Shown: positions 18,169 to 27,217, counted from the first letter of the stretch. The stretch is DNA of 56,074 nt from Candidatus Fermentibacterota bacterium (GCA_030609965.1 JAUWSQ010000011.1:1-56074); one strand, 5' to 3'. Notes: a model not told the origin generated them from the letters alone. Translations and numbers: made by a program.

Positions 18169-19481
18169 TGCAGAGAGACCTGACCCCCGCTCAGATAGTA
18201 CAATGGCTAGATCGCCACGTCATTGGCCAGGACAACGCAAAACGTGCCGTTGCAATTGCCCTTCGAAATCGTTTCAGAAGAAGGAAAGCATCCCTGGATA
18301 TAAGGTCAGAGATTTACCCCAGCAATCTGATAATGATGGGACCTACAGGTATAGGTAAAACAGAGATTGCAAGAAGACTCGCAAATCTTACAGGGGCGCC
18401 ATTTGTAAAAGTCGAAGCGACCAAATACACCGAAACGGGTTACGTCGGCAGGGATGTTGAATCGATGGTAAGATCACTTGTCCGTCATGCGGTCAACATT
18501 GAAGCGGATATAGCAGCCAAAGAACGTGAAGGTCAACTGAAAGACGCTGTAGATACAAGACTTGCAGAAGCGCTGAGGAAAACTGGTTACGATTCCATGA
18601 CCACCAGCGAGATAGTTCGAATGATGGATAAAGGGCTCCTTGATGATACTGAAATTGAACTTATTCTCCCCGAGCATGTGGCAAACATGGAGATACTTCC
18701 GCTTGTGCCGGGAGGAGGTTTTGATAATCCCGCAGGTGAGAACCTTAAAAAACTCATGCAGAAAATGGTGGGCGGCAGGAGAAAAAGAAAGAAACTGACA
18801 GTTAAAGAAGCAAGAGAAAGACTCCAGGAAGAAGAAATGAGAAGGCTTCTCGAAGGCAGTGATCATATTTCAAGAGGTCTCTGGCTTGCCCAGGAGGAAG
18901 GTATAATCTTCATCGATGAGATCGATAAGATCATCGGTATCAGCGAAAGCAAGGGTCCTGAGGTTTCAAGAATGGGTGTTCAGAGAGATCTGCTTCCTAT
19001 CGTTGAAGGCTGCACAGTTCAGACCCGATACGGTCCAGTTAACACAGACCACATACTGTTTATCGCTGCTGGAGCATTCCACGGCTCCAGCCCTTCAGAT
19101 CTGATACCTGAACTTCAGGGACGTTTTCCCATGAGGGTCGAACTTGATCCCCTTTCTGAAGATGACCTGTTCCGTGTACTTACAGAACCTGAAAACTCCC
19201 TGCTCAAGCAGTATTCCGCTTTACTTGAGGCTGACGGTGTCAAACTGATACTATACAGAAAGGCGGCACTCGAAGTCGCAAGAGTCGCAAACTATCTTAA
19301 CGAAGAAACTGAAGATATCGGAGCAAGAAGACTAAGGCCGGTATTGAGTTATCTTCTGGATGAGCAGCTATTTGGGGCACCTGACCTTGTCCAGGGTAAC
19401 GTGATTATTACAGGTACGAAAGCTTCAAGGATTTTACTTGACCTTGCTGATCAAAGAGAAGATGGTAATTATATACTTTAA
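18168..19481 (+). CDS. hslU: ATP-dependent protease ATPase subunit HslU
   Basis: The 437-residue AAA+ unfoldase feeds substrates to HslV. Walker A is GPTGIGKT (58-65), Walker B is IIFIDEID, and an inserted I-domain lies between them (about 105-240). The sensor 2 arginine is in GARRLRPVL. The protein ends in NYIL; the HslU C-terminus docks into HslV, so the aliphatic end fits. The frame opens at 18123, but ATG 18168, overlapping the hslV stop, gives the normal N-terminus (LTPAQIVQWLDRHVIGQDNA). Confidence 0.97.
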   Translation: MQRDLTPAQIVQWLDRHVIGQDNAKRAVAIALRNRFRRRKASLDIRSEIYPSNLIMMGPTGIGKTEIARRLANLTGAPFVKVEATKYTETGYVGRDVESMVRSLVRHAVNIEADIAAKEREGQLKDAVDTRLAEALRKTGYDSMTTSEIVRMMDKGLLDDTEIELILPEHVANMEILPLVPGGGFDNPAGENLKKLMQKMVGGRRKRKKLTVKEARERLQEEEMRRLLEGSDHISRGLWLAQEEGIIFIDEIDKIIGISESKGPEVSRMGVQRDLLPIVEGCTVQTRYGPVNTDHILFIAAGAFHGSSPSDLIPELQGRFPMRVELDPLSEDDLFRVLTEPENSLLKQYSALLEADGVKLILYRKAALEVARVANYLNEETEDIGARRLRPVLSYLLDEQLFGAPDLVQGNVIITGTKASRILLDLADQREDGNYIL

Positions 19482-19516
19482 GTCTGTTATAAGGAATTAT
19501 TTCCAAAAGGGGATAA

Positions 19517-20095
19517 ATGCACCGCTCTGTAAATGAAGTAGCTTACAAAATCGTATACTATGGGCCGGGTCTATCGGGAAAAACTACTAATCTGCGAAGG
19601 ATCCGAGACATGATCGGTCCTGAACATAGAGGAAGGCTCGTAACACTCTGCACAAGAGGTGAGCGAACAGTATTCTTTGATTTTCTTCCAATCAATTTCG
19701 CCTCCATCGGAAATGACAGAGTAAGACTGCACCTCTATTCAGTACCCGGACAGGCCTATTACTCACTCAGCAGAAGGGTAATACTCGATGGCGTCGATGG
19801 TATTGTTTTCGTGGCTGACAGCCAGATCGAACGGATGGATGCGAGTGTGGACAGTATAGAAGATCTCGAGACCAATATGGAATCCTACGGACTTGAACTT
19901 TCCTCTATCCCGACAGTCCTTCAGTTCAACAAGCGTGATCTGCCTTCAATCGCATCAACTGACCAGATGGAAACGCTTCTCAACAGGTACGAATGGTCAA
20001 CTATTGAATCGGTTGCCATAGGAGGAGCAGGCCCTGTTGAAACACTGAAGTTGATGGCTGCAAAAATTGCAAAACAGCATGCTGGCCTTTTATGA
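19517..20095 (+). CDS. mglA: MglA-type small Ras-like GTPase (copy 2)
   Basis: This 192-residue paralogue of the GTPase at 9326-9934 keeps the P-loop GPGLSGKTT (16-24), the LYSVPGQ switch II and QFNKRDLP. An AAGGGGAT ribosome binding site precedes the ATG, 35 bases after hslU. A MITE-like element begins at its stop codon. The two copies differ mainly at both ends and around the effector region (RGERTVFFDFLPINFAS versus GNERTLFFDFLPINTGS). No MglB gene is adjacent. A polarity or motility role is inferred from the family only. Confidence 0.9.
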   Translation: MHRSVNEVAYKIVYYGPGLSGKTTNLRRIRDMIGPEHRGRLVTLCTRGERTVFFDFLPINFASIGNDRVRLHLYSVPGQAYYSLSRRVILDGVDGIVFVADSQIERMDASVDSIEDLETNMESYGLELSSIPTVLQFNKRDLPSIASTDQMETLLNRYEWSTIESVAIGGAGPVETLKLMAAKIAKQHAGLL

Positions 20096-20251
20096 GCGTG
20101 TCCAACAATGAAACATTGGCATAAAACCCACACAGCTGGCTATAATACTCGCATATTATCGTCAAATACATCCAGTATTCTCCTCAAATCTCCGAGCATT
20201 CTATCTCAGCCGTGAGAATATTCTGCTCAATGCACATTGTCGGACACACTC
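20094..20251. mobile_element. MITE-like element with 17-bp terminal inverted repeats
   Basis: GAGCGTGTCCAACAATG at 20094-20110 is matched in reverse complement by CATTGTCGGACACACTC at 20235-20251, with 15 of 17 positions identical. The 158-bp interior has no reading frame of note. The left repeat overlaps the TGA stop of mglA copy 2. The size and inverted ends fit a non-autonomous transposable element. No matching transposase is in the window, and I could not establish a target-site duplication. Confidence 0.5.
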
Positions 20252-20305
20252 CTATCCTGATATCTCAGAACAGATCTTCATTCCCGAAATGTTAGCCTTC
20301 TCTCC

Positions 20306-22516
20306 ATGATGTCAAAGAGAATAAAGAGTATTCTGGTCATTTCTGCACTGATCGGTGCGCTTGCTGCCGGGTATTTCTTCAGATCCTGGTTCGCAAGAGA
20401 GATTATGCCTCCCTCGCTGCGAATGCAGACAGAAACAACTCAGTCTTACCGGTATGCAAAAATGATTTCAGAGGATGGCTCTATTCCGCGCCTGGATACA
20501 CTAGTGATGCATCCGGAGGGTATGATTACATCCGAAAATTCTATTTTCGAGGAGTACGTAGCCGGAGGGATACACAGGCTGACAGGCGGGGATTTTGATC
20601 ATTTCATGAGAATCATATCTCTTCTTTTCCCCCTTTTAACTATTCCTTTTCTATACCTCTGGATGCGTACTGCCGATTACACAGTTCCCTGCGCACTGGG
20701 GGGGGCTGCTCTTTACACCCTTATCTTTCCAGCACTTCTACGGGCAAGAGGAGAATCGTTTTATCGCGAAACGCTCGCATTACCATTGCTGATAGCGCTT
20801 GCCTGGCTTATAGAAAAGGCTCTCAGGGATGGAGAACGGGAGGAATCAGGAAGCAGGAAAACCCTCATTTCATCCATTGCTGCCGGATCTGTTCTTTTCA
20901 TCGCACTTGCCGCCTGGAAGGTTACCGCTTTTATAACCTTATTCCTGTTTCTGTACCTTTACTGGAGAAATTACAGAAGTGGTGATATTCCCTTTGTTCT
21001 TCGCATTTGCCTTGCAGCAGCCCAGTTATTCGCGGCGGTGCTTCTGTCGCATATGAGGCACGACGGGGCACTCGTAAGCCCTTCTTCAGTATTGGCTGTC
21101 CTCCTGGTTCTGAAACGGCCGAAGATGATCTGGATTCCTGTTGGAGGAACCCTGCTTGCACTGTTTTCTTCATCCTTAACCCCTGGTTCAGCCGGGCATG
21201 TCTCAGCAGTCATTACTGCAAAGATCCGTTTCATGTTCTCACATCCATCCAATCCCGAGCTTCTTACTGATGACGCAAGGCTTTTCTGGGTTCCAGGGTA
21301 TACCAGTCCCACACCTGCGCAATTCCTGCTTCTGTTCGGGATTCCCATTGCATTGGTTATACCCGGATTGCGGGAGTTCTTCCGAGAGAAGAAAGGCACA
21401 CTGATTTTCTGGTTTCTCTTTCTTTCTCTTGCCAGTTACCTTTTCTTTGACAGGCTTCTGGTACTTCTCGCAATTGCCCTGATCCCCGTCATTTCATTGT
21501 CCCTTCGAAAGAAATGGTTCATTATTCCTGCCCTGTCACTGTTATTGCTGCAATCTGTTTTACCAGGACATGTTGCGGAGTTGATCTCCAGAACCGGTCT
21601 GCAGTACAGAAATTCGTCATCATTATTGAATGACACAGAACTTGATTTGTTCCTGCAGTGGGCGCGCCGGGAAACAGACGCAGATGAGGCAATACTCAGT
21701 TTCTGGCATATTTCCGGGCTTCTTTCCGCTTATGCGGAGCGTCCGGTTGTTACGCATACTTTCTTTGAAAACAGCGATAACAGGAGAACGATAGTAAGAT
21801 TTGCGAAGGTCATGTTCATGCATGAGGACAGCCTCATTGCCTTTATGCGGGAAAAGGAATGCAGTTTAGTTGTTTATCAGGCTGATTTTCTCCTTGATGA
21901 GAGTTTTTCAGGCCTTCTTTACCTTGCAGGTCTGCAAGAGGTGCCGGATTATTCGGTTGCCCTGAAAATGCATTATACACCGGAATTGCTTTCGAATCTG
22001 ACACCTGTATTTCAGGGACCGTCACTTCGAGTATTCAGGATTGGAGAGGGAAACGATGAAAGTCTACCAAGACAGTTTCTCTTTGAAGAGAGATACAGGC
22101 ACTGTTACGATGGCTATGATATCGCAAGAGATATCATGTTGGATCAGAGGGCATCATCTGGAATTCTGGCTGATAGAGCTATAGAATCAGGTGATCCTGA
22201 TATGCTTTCAGGAGCATTCCTCCTCGGAATATCCGGATGCGGACCCCAGAATGTTCTGGAACAGATGCTCAACGATCTGATTCAGTTGTATATTCAGGGA
22301 TACTACAGTCTGGACAATCTTGCCGAGGATATTGAAACGTTTATATACTGGTTCGGAATCAGGATTGACTTAAGGCTTTTACTTGCGAGGCTGTATGCAT
22401 CCGAAGGACGGTTTATAAATGCCGAATTGGAATATCAGCTTATACTTGAAGAGGATCCGGGGAATAGCCATGCTTCAGCTGAACTGCAGTTAATAACCGA
22501 CAGGGGACCGGAATGA
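20306..22516 (+). CDS. STT3-like GT-C membrane glycosyltransferase with TPR-like tail
   Basis: The 736-residue protein has an N-terminal membrane helix, a hydrophobic multi-pass region to about residue 430, then a soluble domain. The early segment TTQSYRYAKMISEDGSIPRL followed by MHPEGM resembles the first loop of STT3/AglB oligosaccharyltransferases. The soluble domain has SFWHISGLLSAYAERPVV near residue 466, which lines up with the STT3 WWDYG region and its RPV continuation but lacks the WWDYG residues themselves. The last 80 residues look like TPR. The start has no clear ribosome binding site. A protein or lipid glycosyltransferase role is inferred. It is coupled to dapF by a 4-base overlap. 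Confidence 0.6.
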   Translation: MMSKRIKSILVISALIGALAAGYFFRSWFAREIMPPSLRMQTETTQSYRYAKMISEDGSIPRLDTLVMHPEGMITSENSIFEEYVAGGIHRLTGGDFDHFMRIISLLFPLLTIPFLYLWMRTADYTVPCALGGAALYTLIFPALLRARGESFYRETLALPLLIALAWLIEKALRDGEREESGSRKTLISSIAAGSVLFIALAAWKVTAFITLFLFLYLYWRNYRSGDIPFVLRICLAAAQLFAAVLLSHMRHDGALVSPSSVLAVLLVLKRPKMIWIPVGGTLLALFSSSLTPGSAGHVSAVITAKIRFMFSHPSNPELLTDDARLFWVPGYTSPTPAQFLLLFGIPIALVIPGLREFFREKKGTLIFWFLFLSLASYLFFDRLLVLLAIALIPVISLSLRKKWFIIPALSLLLLQSVLPGHVAELISRTGLQYRNSSSLLNDTELDLFLQWARRETDADEAILSFWHISGLLSAYAERPVVTHTFFENSDNRRTIVRFAKVMFMHEDSLIAFMREKECSLVVYQADFLLDESFSGLLYLAGLQEVPDYSVALKMHYTPELLSNLTPVFQGPSLRVFRIGEGNDESLPRQFLFEERYRHCYDGYDIARDIMLDQRASSGILADRAIESGDPDMLSGAFLLGISGCGPQNVLEQMLNDLIQLYIQGYYSLDNLAEDIETFIYWFGIRIDLRLLLARLYASEGRFINAELEYQLILEEDPGNSHASAELQLITDRGPE

Positions 22517-23346
22517 AACTGGAATTCGTAAAGATGAGCGGCGCAGGGAACGATTTCATTCTTCTTGATAACAGAGACTCATCACTGGATACCGTTATTT
22601 CAGAGGAACTTATAAGAAACCTGTGTGTCAGGGGCCTTTCTGTAGGTGCGGACGGTTTGCTCGAACTGAAAGATGATCCTGAATATTCATTTCACATGAA
22701 GTACTACAACAGTAACGGAAAAGGGGCTGGTATGTGTGGAAACGGCGGAAGATGCATGTCTGCCTATGCTGCATCAAAAGGTATCGTTCCGGATACTGGA
22801 GTTTTCCGTTTCAGGAGCGATGCAGGAGTTCATTCCGCTGAAGTAACCGCTCCGGGCAGTGTCAGATTATGGCTTACCGACCCTGAAATTCATTATCTTG
22901 ACCGCCTGATTGATCTGGATTCTGTCGATCTGCACCTCTCATTCCTGGACACTGGTGTACCCCATGCAGTTGTTATGCTTGATGGATCGGAAGATATATC
23001 CTTTTCCGTGCTTGCTTCAAAACTCCGAAAACATACTCTATTTGGAGAAGCCGGCGCGAATGTTGATTTTGTCTGGATAAAAGGAGTTTCTGAACTTGAA
23101 CTGAGAACCTGGGAGAGAGGCGTTGAGGGAGAAACACTGGCCTGCGGCACTGGCGCTGTAGCCTCAGCGATCTGTGCAACCAGAATCCATGAAATGAACC
23201 TTCCCCTGGATATTACCGTCAGAAGCGGCCAGAAGCTGAAAGTCGGCAAGAACAGTATCGGATGGTGGCTCCAGGGTGAAGCAAGAACCGTATATTCAGG
23301 GCTTATTGAAAGCACAGCGGTCCAGAACATGACGACAGCCTTATGA
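22513..23346 (+). CDS. dapF: Diaminopimelate epimerase
   Basis: The 277-residue enzyme interconverts LL- and meso-diaminopimelate for lysine and peptidoglycan. Both catalytic cysteines are present, in GMCGNGGRCMSAYA and LACGTGAVASA. The N-terminus KMSGAGNDFILLDNR is typical. The ATG overlaps the upstream stop by 4 bases. The stop codon lies 26 bases before a tRNA gene, so dapF and the tRNA may share a transcript. Confidence 0.96.
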   Translation: MKLEFVKMSGAGNDFILLDNRDSSLDTVISEELIRNLCVRGLSVGADGLLELKDDPEYSFHMKYYNSNGKGAGMCGNGGRCMSAYAASKGIVPDTGVFRFRSDAGVHSAEVTAPGSVRLWLTDPEIHYLDRLIDLDSVDLHLSFLDTGVPHAVVMLDGSEDISFSVLASKLRKHTLFGEAGANVDFVWIKGVSELELRTWERGVEGETLACGTGAVASAICATRIHEMNLPLDITVRSGQKLKVGKNSIGWWLQGEARTVYSGLIESTAVQNMTTAL

Positions 23347-23372
23347 AATGCTGTTCATCTCATCAAAACGGA

Positions 23373-23448
23373 GCGGGTATAACTCAGTTGGCAGAGTGTC
23401 AGCTTCCCAAGCTGAATGTCGCGGGTTCGACCCCCGTTACCCGCTCCA
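23373..23448 (+). tRNA. tRNA-Gly (anticodon CCC)
   Basis: The 76-base cloverleaf is complete with an encoded CCA. The acceptor stem GCGGGTA pairs with TACCCGC, followed by discriminator T, which is the glycine identity base in bacteria. The D stem is ACTC/GAGT, the anticodon stem TCAGC/GCTGA has loop TTCCCAA (anticodon 23406-23408), and the T stem GCGGG/CCCGT has loop TTCGACC. It lies inside a protein-coding operon on the same strand, between dapF and a gene that begins 2 bases after the CCA. Confidence 0.97.
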
Positions 23449-23450
23449 TA

Positions 23451-24038
23451 TTGCTCATTATACTTGCACTTCTATTGCATTCTTCCATTAATGCCGCCCC
23501 GCTTTACACCAGTCCTGACTTCTGGCTTATGGCTTCAGGATATGGGCTTATGAATGAATCAGACCTTCACTCACCAATCAGCGAGCGTTCCCTGTTACTC
23601 CAGCTGAAGAATGGAAACAGGAAAGCTCTTGTACCTCTGGTGCATATCCTTGTCGCTTCGGGAAGAATAGAGTATGCCGAAGTATGGATGGAGGGCAGAG
23701 GAATTATAATACCGGTAACCAGAAGGGATCTCGGTATAGCCCTTTCATGGTACGGCCGATTCGAGCTTCACAGTGTTATGACTTTGGACCTTCCCATTCC
23801 TCCTGATCTTGAAGATGACGATTATGCTTATACGCTTGCCGCAGTACTCTACATGGGATGGATGCACAGTTCACAGGATGGATGCTTCCATCCGGACCTT
23901 CTTGTGGGGTCATCAGATCTTGATATTATAGCTATGCAATTCTTTTCCTCATCGTACAGCTGGGACAGTGAGTGGATAGGTATGACATCTCTTGACAGCC
24001 TCTTTTTAGAAGGTGCCCGTGAACGAGACGGGCTATGA
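23451..24038 (+). CDS. Secreted or anchored protein of unknown function
   Basis: The frame is open from 23343, but that part reads through the tRNA and is not credible as protein. The TTG at 23451 gives about 195 residues with a short signal peptide (LIILALLLHSSINAAPLY). No ribosome binding site is possible except inside the tRNA 3' arm. An ATG at 23551 would drop the signal. The body (ERSLLLQLKNGNRKALVPLV, then the VASGRIEYAEVWMEGRG segment) is helical and could be a degenerate TPR protein, like the gene at 24680. I recognise no family. Its last 4 bases overlap the next gene. Confidence 0.55.
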   Translation: MLIILALLLHSSINAAPLYTSPDFWLMASGYGLMNESDLHSPISERSLLLQLKNGNRKALVPLVHILVASGRIEYAEVWMEGRGIIIPVTRRDLGIALSWYGRFELHSVMTLDLPIPPDLEDDDYAYTLAAVLYMGWMHSSQDGCFHPDLLVGSSDLDIIAMQFFSSSYSWDSEWIGMTSLDSLFLEGARERDGL

Positions 24039-24676
24039 TAACCGATACGAAAAAGGGTTGGGCTTTCATGAAACAGCTGAATCTTGATATTCAGGACAAA
24101 GCTCAGCAGATAGCAGGCAGTTTTGCAATTATCCCTGCGATGATTTCCTGGATACGCTTCGTTGGAGCTGCAGCGGTGATTCTGATAATCTACAGGTCAA
24201 TGAGCCTTAATTTGCTCTTCTGGGTAATCCTTATAAGTGCTATTTCTGATTACCTTGACGGATGGGTTGCCAGAAGGCTGAAAAAAACCTCATACCCCGG
24301 TAAGGTCATGGATTTCATAGCTGACAAACTCTTCATTTCGATAACGCTCCTGGCACTGGCATTTTCTCTTGGGGCCATTGACACGGTAGTAGCCAGTATA
24401 CTTGCCGGTTATCATCTCCTTCTTCTCTTCCTTCTTGCAGCTATATCCTGGAGTATTCATATACCAGTTGTTACAATAACCACAGGCGAGCGTCTTGCAA
24501 TACTTGCAAGCTATCTTCTTCTGATAACAGCGGTTGGAAGACTTGCTTATCCTCAGAAGCATATATTCCATTCCCTGTACACACCAATGACGATAATTGC
24601 TCTTCTTTCAGCATTGACCGGCCTTCTGAGTTATCTTCGCCTTCTCAGAAGGATGCTATCACGTTTTCTGGAGTAA
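24035..24676 (+). CDS. CDP-alcohol phosphatidyltransferase family protein
   Basis: The 213-residue membrane enzyme transfers a phosphatidyl group from CDP-diacylglycerol to an alcohol. The full family motif D-x2-DG-x2-AR-x8-G-x3-D-x3-D is present as DYLDGWVARRL followed by GKVMDFIAD. Five or six membrane helices surround it. It is most similar in layout to phosphatidylglycerophosphate synthase (pgsA), but the alcohol cannot be read from sequence. It starts with ATG overlapping the upstream stop. Confidence 0.85.
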   Translation: MITDTKKGWAFMKQLNLDIQDKAQQIAGSFAIIPAMISWIRFVGAAAVILIIYRSMSLNLLFWVILISAISDYLDGWVARRLKKTSYPGKVMDFIADKLFISITLLALAFSLGAIDTVVASILAGYHLLLLFLLAAISWSIHIPVVTITTGERLAILASYLLLITAVGRLAYPQKHIFHSLYTPMTIIALLSALTGLLSYLRLLRRMLSRFLE

Positions 24677-24679
24677 AAT

Positions 24680-25360
24680 ATGTTAATCAATCTGACACTT
24701 ATCGTTTCACTTTTCATGTCGAGCGGTTCTCAACTGGAGATCGCAGGTGATTTTGTTGAAGCCGGACAAGCTTATTTCGAAGAAACCGATGTCTCCGGTG
24801 AAGCCAGGATCATTTGCAGATTTCTTGAGGAATCCCTTTATTCCGGAAACAGCCAACATGCCCTCGATCTTATCACGCAGCTCGAACAGCTGCGCTTTGA
24901 ATCATCTTATTTCGATTTCTGGTATGCTCGGCTTACCTGGAATTGCGGCATGCCCCAATATGCGTGCGAAGCCCTTGATGAGATTGGGGGAAGCAGGTGG
25001 CTGCAAAGCAGAGCAAAGGGGCTTGCCTCACAGTTCAGGGGAGACGCTGCTGAAGCTGCCGCGCAGTTCAGGCTTTCCATGACGCTGGCGGAATCATCAA
25101 GACAGCGCTTCTATTCTGCCCTTGATTTAAGCTTCGCTCTTATCCAGACCGGTAATTACGAAGAAGCTGAAGATATCGCTGTCTTTCTTGCAGCTAACTT
25201 TCCAGGCGAAAGCCTGCCTCTAATATCCCTTGCTCTTAACTATCAGGAACAGGACAGGTTCGGTGAGGCCATGTCCATACTTCAATCCATCTATTCGGGA
25301 GATGAGTATACTTTCATTTCTAAGCATTTCGCCGCTGCTATTCTGGAGGATCTGGAATGA
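24680..25360 (+). CDS. Exported TPR-like repeat protein
   Basis: The 226-residue protein has a short hydrophobic N-terminus (INLTLIVSLFMSSGS) that could be a signal peptide. Helical repeats with TPR-like spacing follow (AGDFVEAGQAYFEE, then GNSQHALDLITQLEQL, then TGNYEEAEDIAVFLA). It starts 3 bases after the phosphatidyltransferase stop and overlaps the next gene by 4 bases. It probably serves as a protein-interaction scaffold in the envelope. Its partners are unknown. Confidence 0.6.
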   Translation: MLINLTLIVSLFMSSGSQLEIAGDFVEAGQAYFEETDVSGEARIICRFLEESLYSGNSQHALDLITQLEQLRFESSYFDFWYARLTWNCGMPQYACEALDEIGGSRWLQSRAKGLASQFRGDAAEAAAQFRLSMTLAESSRQRFYSALDLSFALIQTGNYEEAEDIAVFLAANFPGESLPLISLALNYQEQDRFGEAMSILQSIYSGDEYTFISKHFAAAILEDLE

Positions 25361-26283
25361 AAAACGTATTTCCTAAAATTTTAAGAAATATCCTTGGAGG
25401 AAAAACAGGCGCCGCATGGCTGAAAAAGGGTGTCATCCACCTGCCCGATGATCTGATCGATCCACCCGGATTCCTGGTTTATTCGGGACCTGAGGAATCG
25501 GATGTCTGGCCGGCTATCCATTTAATGAACACCCTTCACAGTGAATTCCCTGAAAAAAAACTTGTCGTTATATGCAGTAGAAGAGACAGTGTTCTTTTCA
25601 ACATGCTTCGACTCAGACCCACTGTTCATTCCTACGAAGGTCATCCGAGTATCCCAGATATGATCGAAGGAGATTCCATTTCACCAGACACAATTCTGAT
25701 ACACCCATATAAAATCGTCCTCAATGAAGATGAAAGGCTACTTTCCCGAATACCCTGCAGAATACGTATGGCTCCCCTCAGCCATTCATCAAAATACATT
25801 AATTTCAGAGTTAAGACCGAAGCGGATGTCTATCCGGACATACTTTCTGAAATGTGCAGCGCCATTGGGATTACTTACGACACTGACTGGAAACCGTCTG
25901 TCCCGAATCGGATGGAAGAACTGGTGGAGCATAAGATCGCCCCGGTTTCCGGAAGGATGCTGCCCTACATTGTCACTACACCATCTGCCATCTCTATTCT
26001 CGAAAAGCGCAGGGCCGAAATACCACTCAGAACCGTAACGCTATCCGGTAAGAACAGTGATTTCGATCACCTGGACAGAGAGATAAAGACAGTAATCATT
26101 GCTGAAGCATCCGCGGTGATAACCGATTCGGATGATCAATGGGGAGACGCATGCGCCCATGGTGTACCAGTAGTGGGCATTGACAGATCCGGCAACTTCC
26201 TGAAATGGAAAGACAGAGAACCGGCATCGAACGAGGACGAATTTGCTGAAGCATGGATCAGTCTCCTTAAAAAAGGGTGGTAG
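25357..26283 (+). CDS. GT9-like glycosyltransferase, divergent
   Basis: The 308-residue protein has the layout of family 9 heptosyltransferases. An N-terminal Rossmann half contains FLVYSGPEESDVWPAIHLM and KKLVVICSRRDSV. A C-terminal half contains AEASAVITDSDDQWGDACAHGVPVVGI, in the position of the usual GNDSGPMHLA donor-site motif but without its key residues. The following gene is a standard GT9. This one may be a degenerate or specialised partner. Catalytic activity is doubtful. Confidence 0.55.
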   Translation: MKNVFPKILRNILGGKTGAAWLKKGVIHLPDDLIDPPGFLVYSGPEESDVWPAIHLMNTLHSEFPEKKLVVICSRRDSVLFNMLRLRPTVHSYEGHPSIPDMIEGDSISPDTILIHPYKIVLNEDERLLSRIPCRIRMAPLSHSSKYINFRVKTEADVYPDILSEMCSAIGITYDTDWKPSVPNRMEELVEHKIAPVSGRMLPYIVTTPSAISILEKRRAEIPLRTVTLSGKNSDFDHLDREIKTVIIAEASAVITDSDDQWGDACAHGVPVVGIDRSGNFLKWKDREPASNEDEFAEAWISLLKKGW

Positions 26284-26284
26284 C

Positions 26285-27217
26285 TTGACACCTGACATGA
26301 CACTGATCGTCAGAACACCCAACTGGCTCGGTGATCTTGTCATGTCATTACCAGCCGTTTCTATGCTTTGTGAACAGTTTCCCGGCTTGAGCATATGGAG
26401 CCATCCAAGGGTATCAGGGCTTGTTCCTGTATTTTTCCCGTCAATTGATGTTTATACTGCCGGAAGAATAAAAGAAAAAAAGTTTTCATCGCTTCTTCTT
26501 ATGACAGACTCATTCAAATCCGCATTTGCGGGAATGCTGTCATGTATACCCGAGCGCATCGGATACAGAACGGATATGAGAGGATTCCTTCTGACAAAGA
26601 GGATAAATCCTCCTTCAGACCGCTGTCATCACCATTCACTTGATTACGAGCGGCTTGCTCTTGCAGCTGGAGCTTCCGGAAAACCGGTTGCTCTGAAACC
26701 TGCAGTTGAACCGGAAGGAGAACCGCATACAGCGTTTTTCGCGGGGGCAAGGTACGGGAGTGCTAAAATGTGGCCTCGTTTCCGGGAGCTTGCACAAAGA
26801 ATTTATAAAAGCAGAGGTCTCCCATCCGTATTTTACGGCTCCCCTGAAGAAAAGCCGGGTCTCATGGAGATATCCTCAAGTGTACCTCTCTGTGAAGTCA
26901 GAACAGATCTCACACTTGCCGGATTGGCTTCGGGTCTTCTAGCCGCCGAGCTTGCGATAGGAAACGATTCGGGAGGAGTACATCTTTCAGCAGCACTTGG
27001 AATCCCTACGGTTACAATATTCGGTTCTACTTCTCCACTATGGACAGCGCCGATGGGCAGATTCACTGCTGCAGTAAAAACCTATCGCGAATGTTCACCA
27101 TGTTTCAGACGTGAATGCCCTGAGGGCATACCCGGATGCCTGATGGATATTTCTACCGATGAAATCTTCACAGCATGCATGGAATTGGTGAAAAGAGCTG
27201 AAGATTCAGATGGGTAA
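26285..27217 (+). CDS. Lipopolysaccharide heptosyltransferase-type GT9
   Basis: The product has about 310 residues. It starts TLIVRTPNWLGDLVMSLPAV, the classic heptosyltransferase N-terminus, and has the ADP-heptose site IGNDSGGVHLSAALGIPTV and TIFGSTSPLWTAPMG. It likely adds heptose to the lipopolysaccharide core at the inner membrane; gmhB at 40314 would supply an ADP-heptose precursor. The frame opens at 26243. The TTG at 26285 follows AGGGTGG and the upstream stop; the ATG at 26297 is the alternative. A cysteine-rich segment (ECSPCFRRECP) lies near the C-terminus, as in many GT9 members. Confidence 0.82.
   Translation: MTPDMTLIVRTPNWLGDLVMSLPAVSMLCEQFPGLSIWSHPRVSGLVPVFFPSIDVYTAGRIKEKKFSSLLLMTDSFKSAFAGMLSCIPERIGYRTDMRGFLLTKRINPPSDRCHHHSLDYERLALAAGASGKPVALKPAVEPEGEPHTAFFAGARYGSAKMWPRFRELAQRIYKSRGLPSVFYGSPEEKPGLMEISSSVPLCEVRTDLTLAGLASGLLAAELAIGNDSGGVHLSAALGIPTVTIFGSTSPLWTAPMGRFTAAVKTYRECSPCFRRECPEGIPGCLMDISTDEIFTACMELVKRAEDSDG

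Noticed and set aside
23343..23450. Open frame from the dapF stop through the tRNA into the secreted-protein gene
   Set aside because: The residues come from the tRNA sequence itself (a run such as QLPKLNVAGSTPVTRS), a well-known false extension. The tRNA is complete and convincing.
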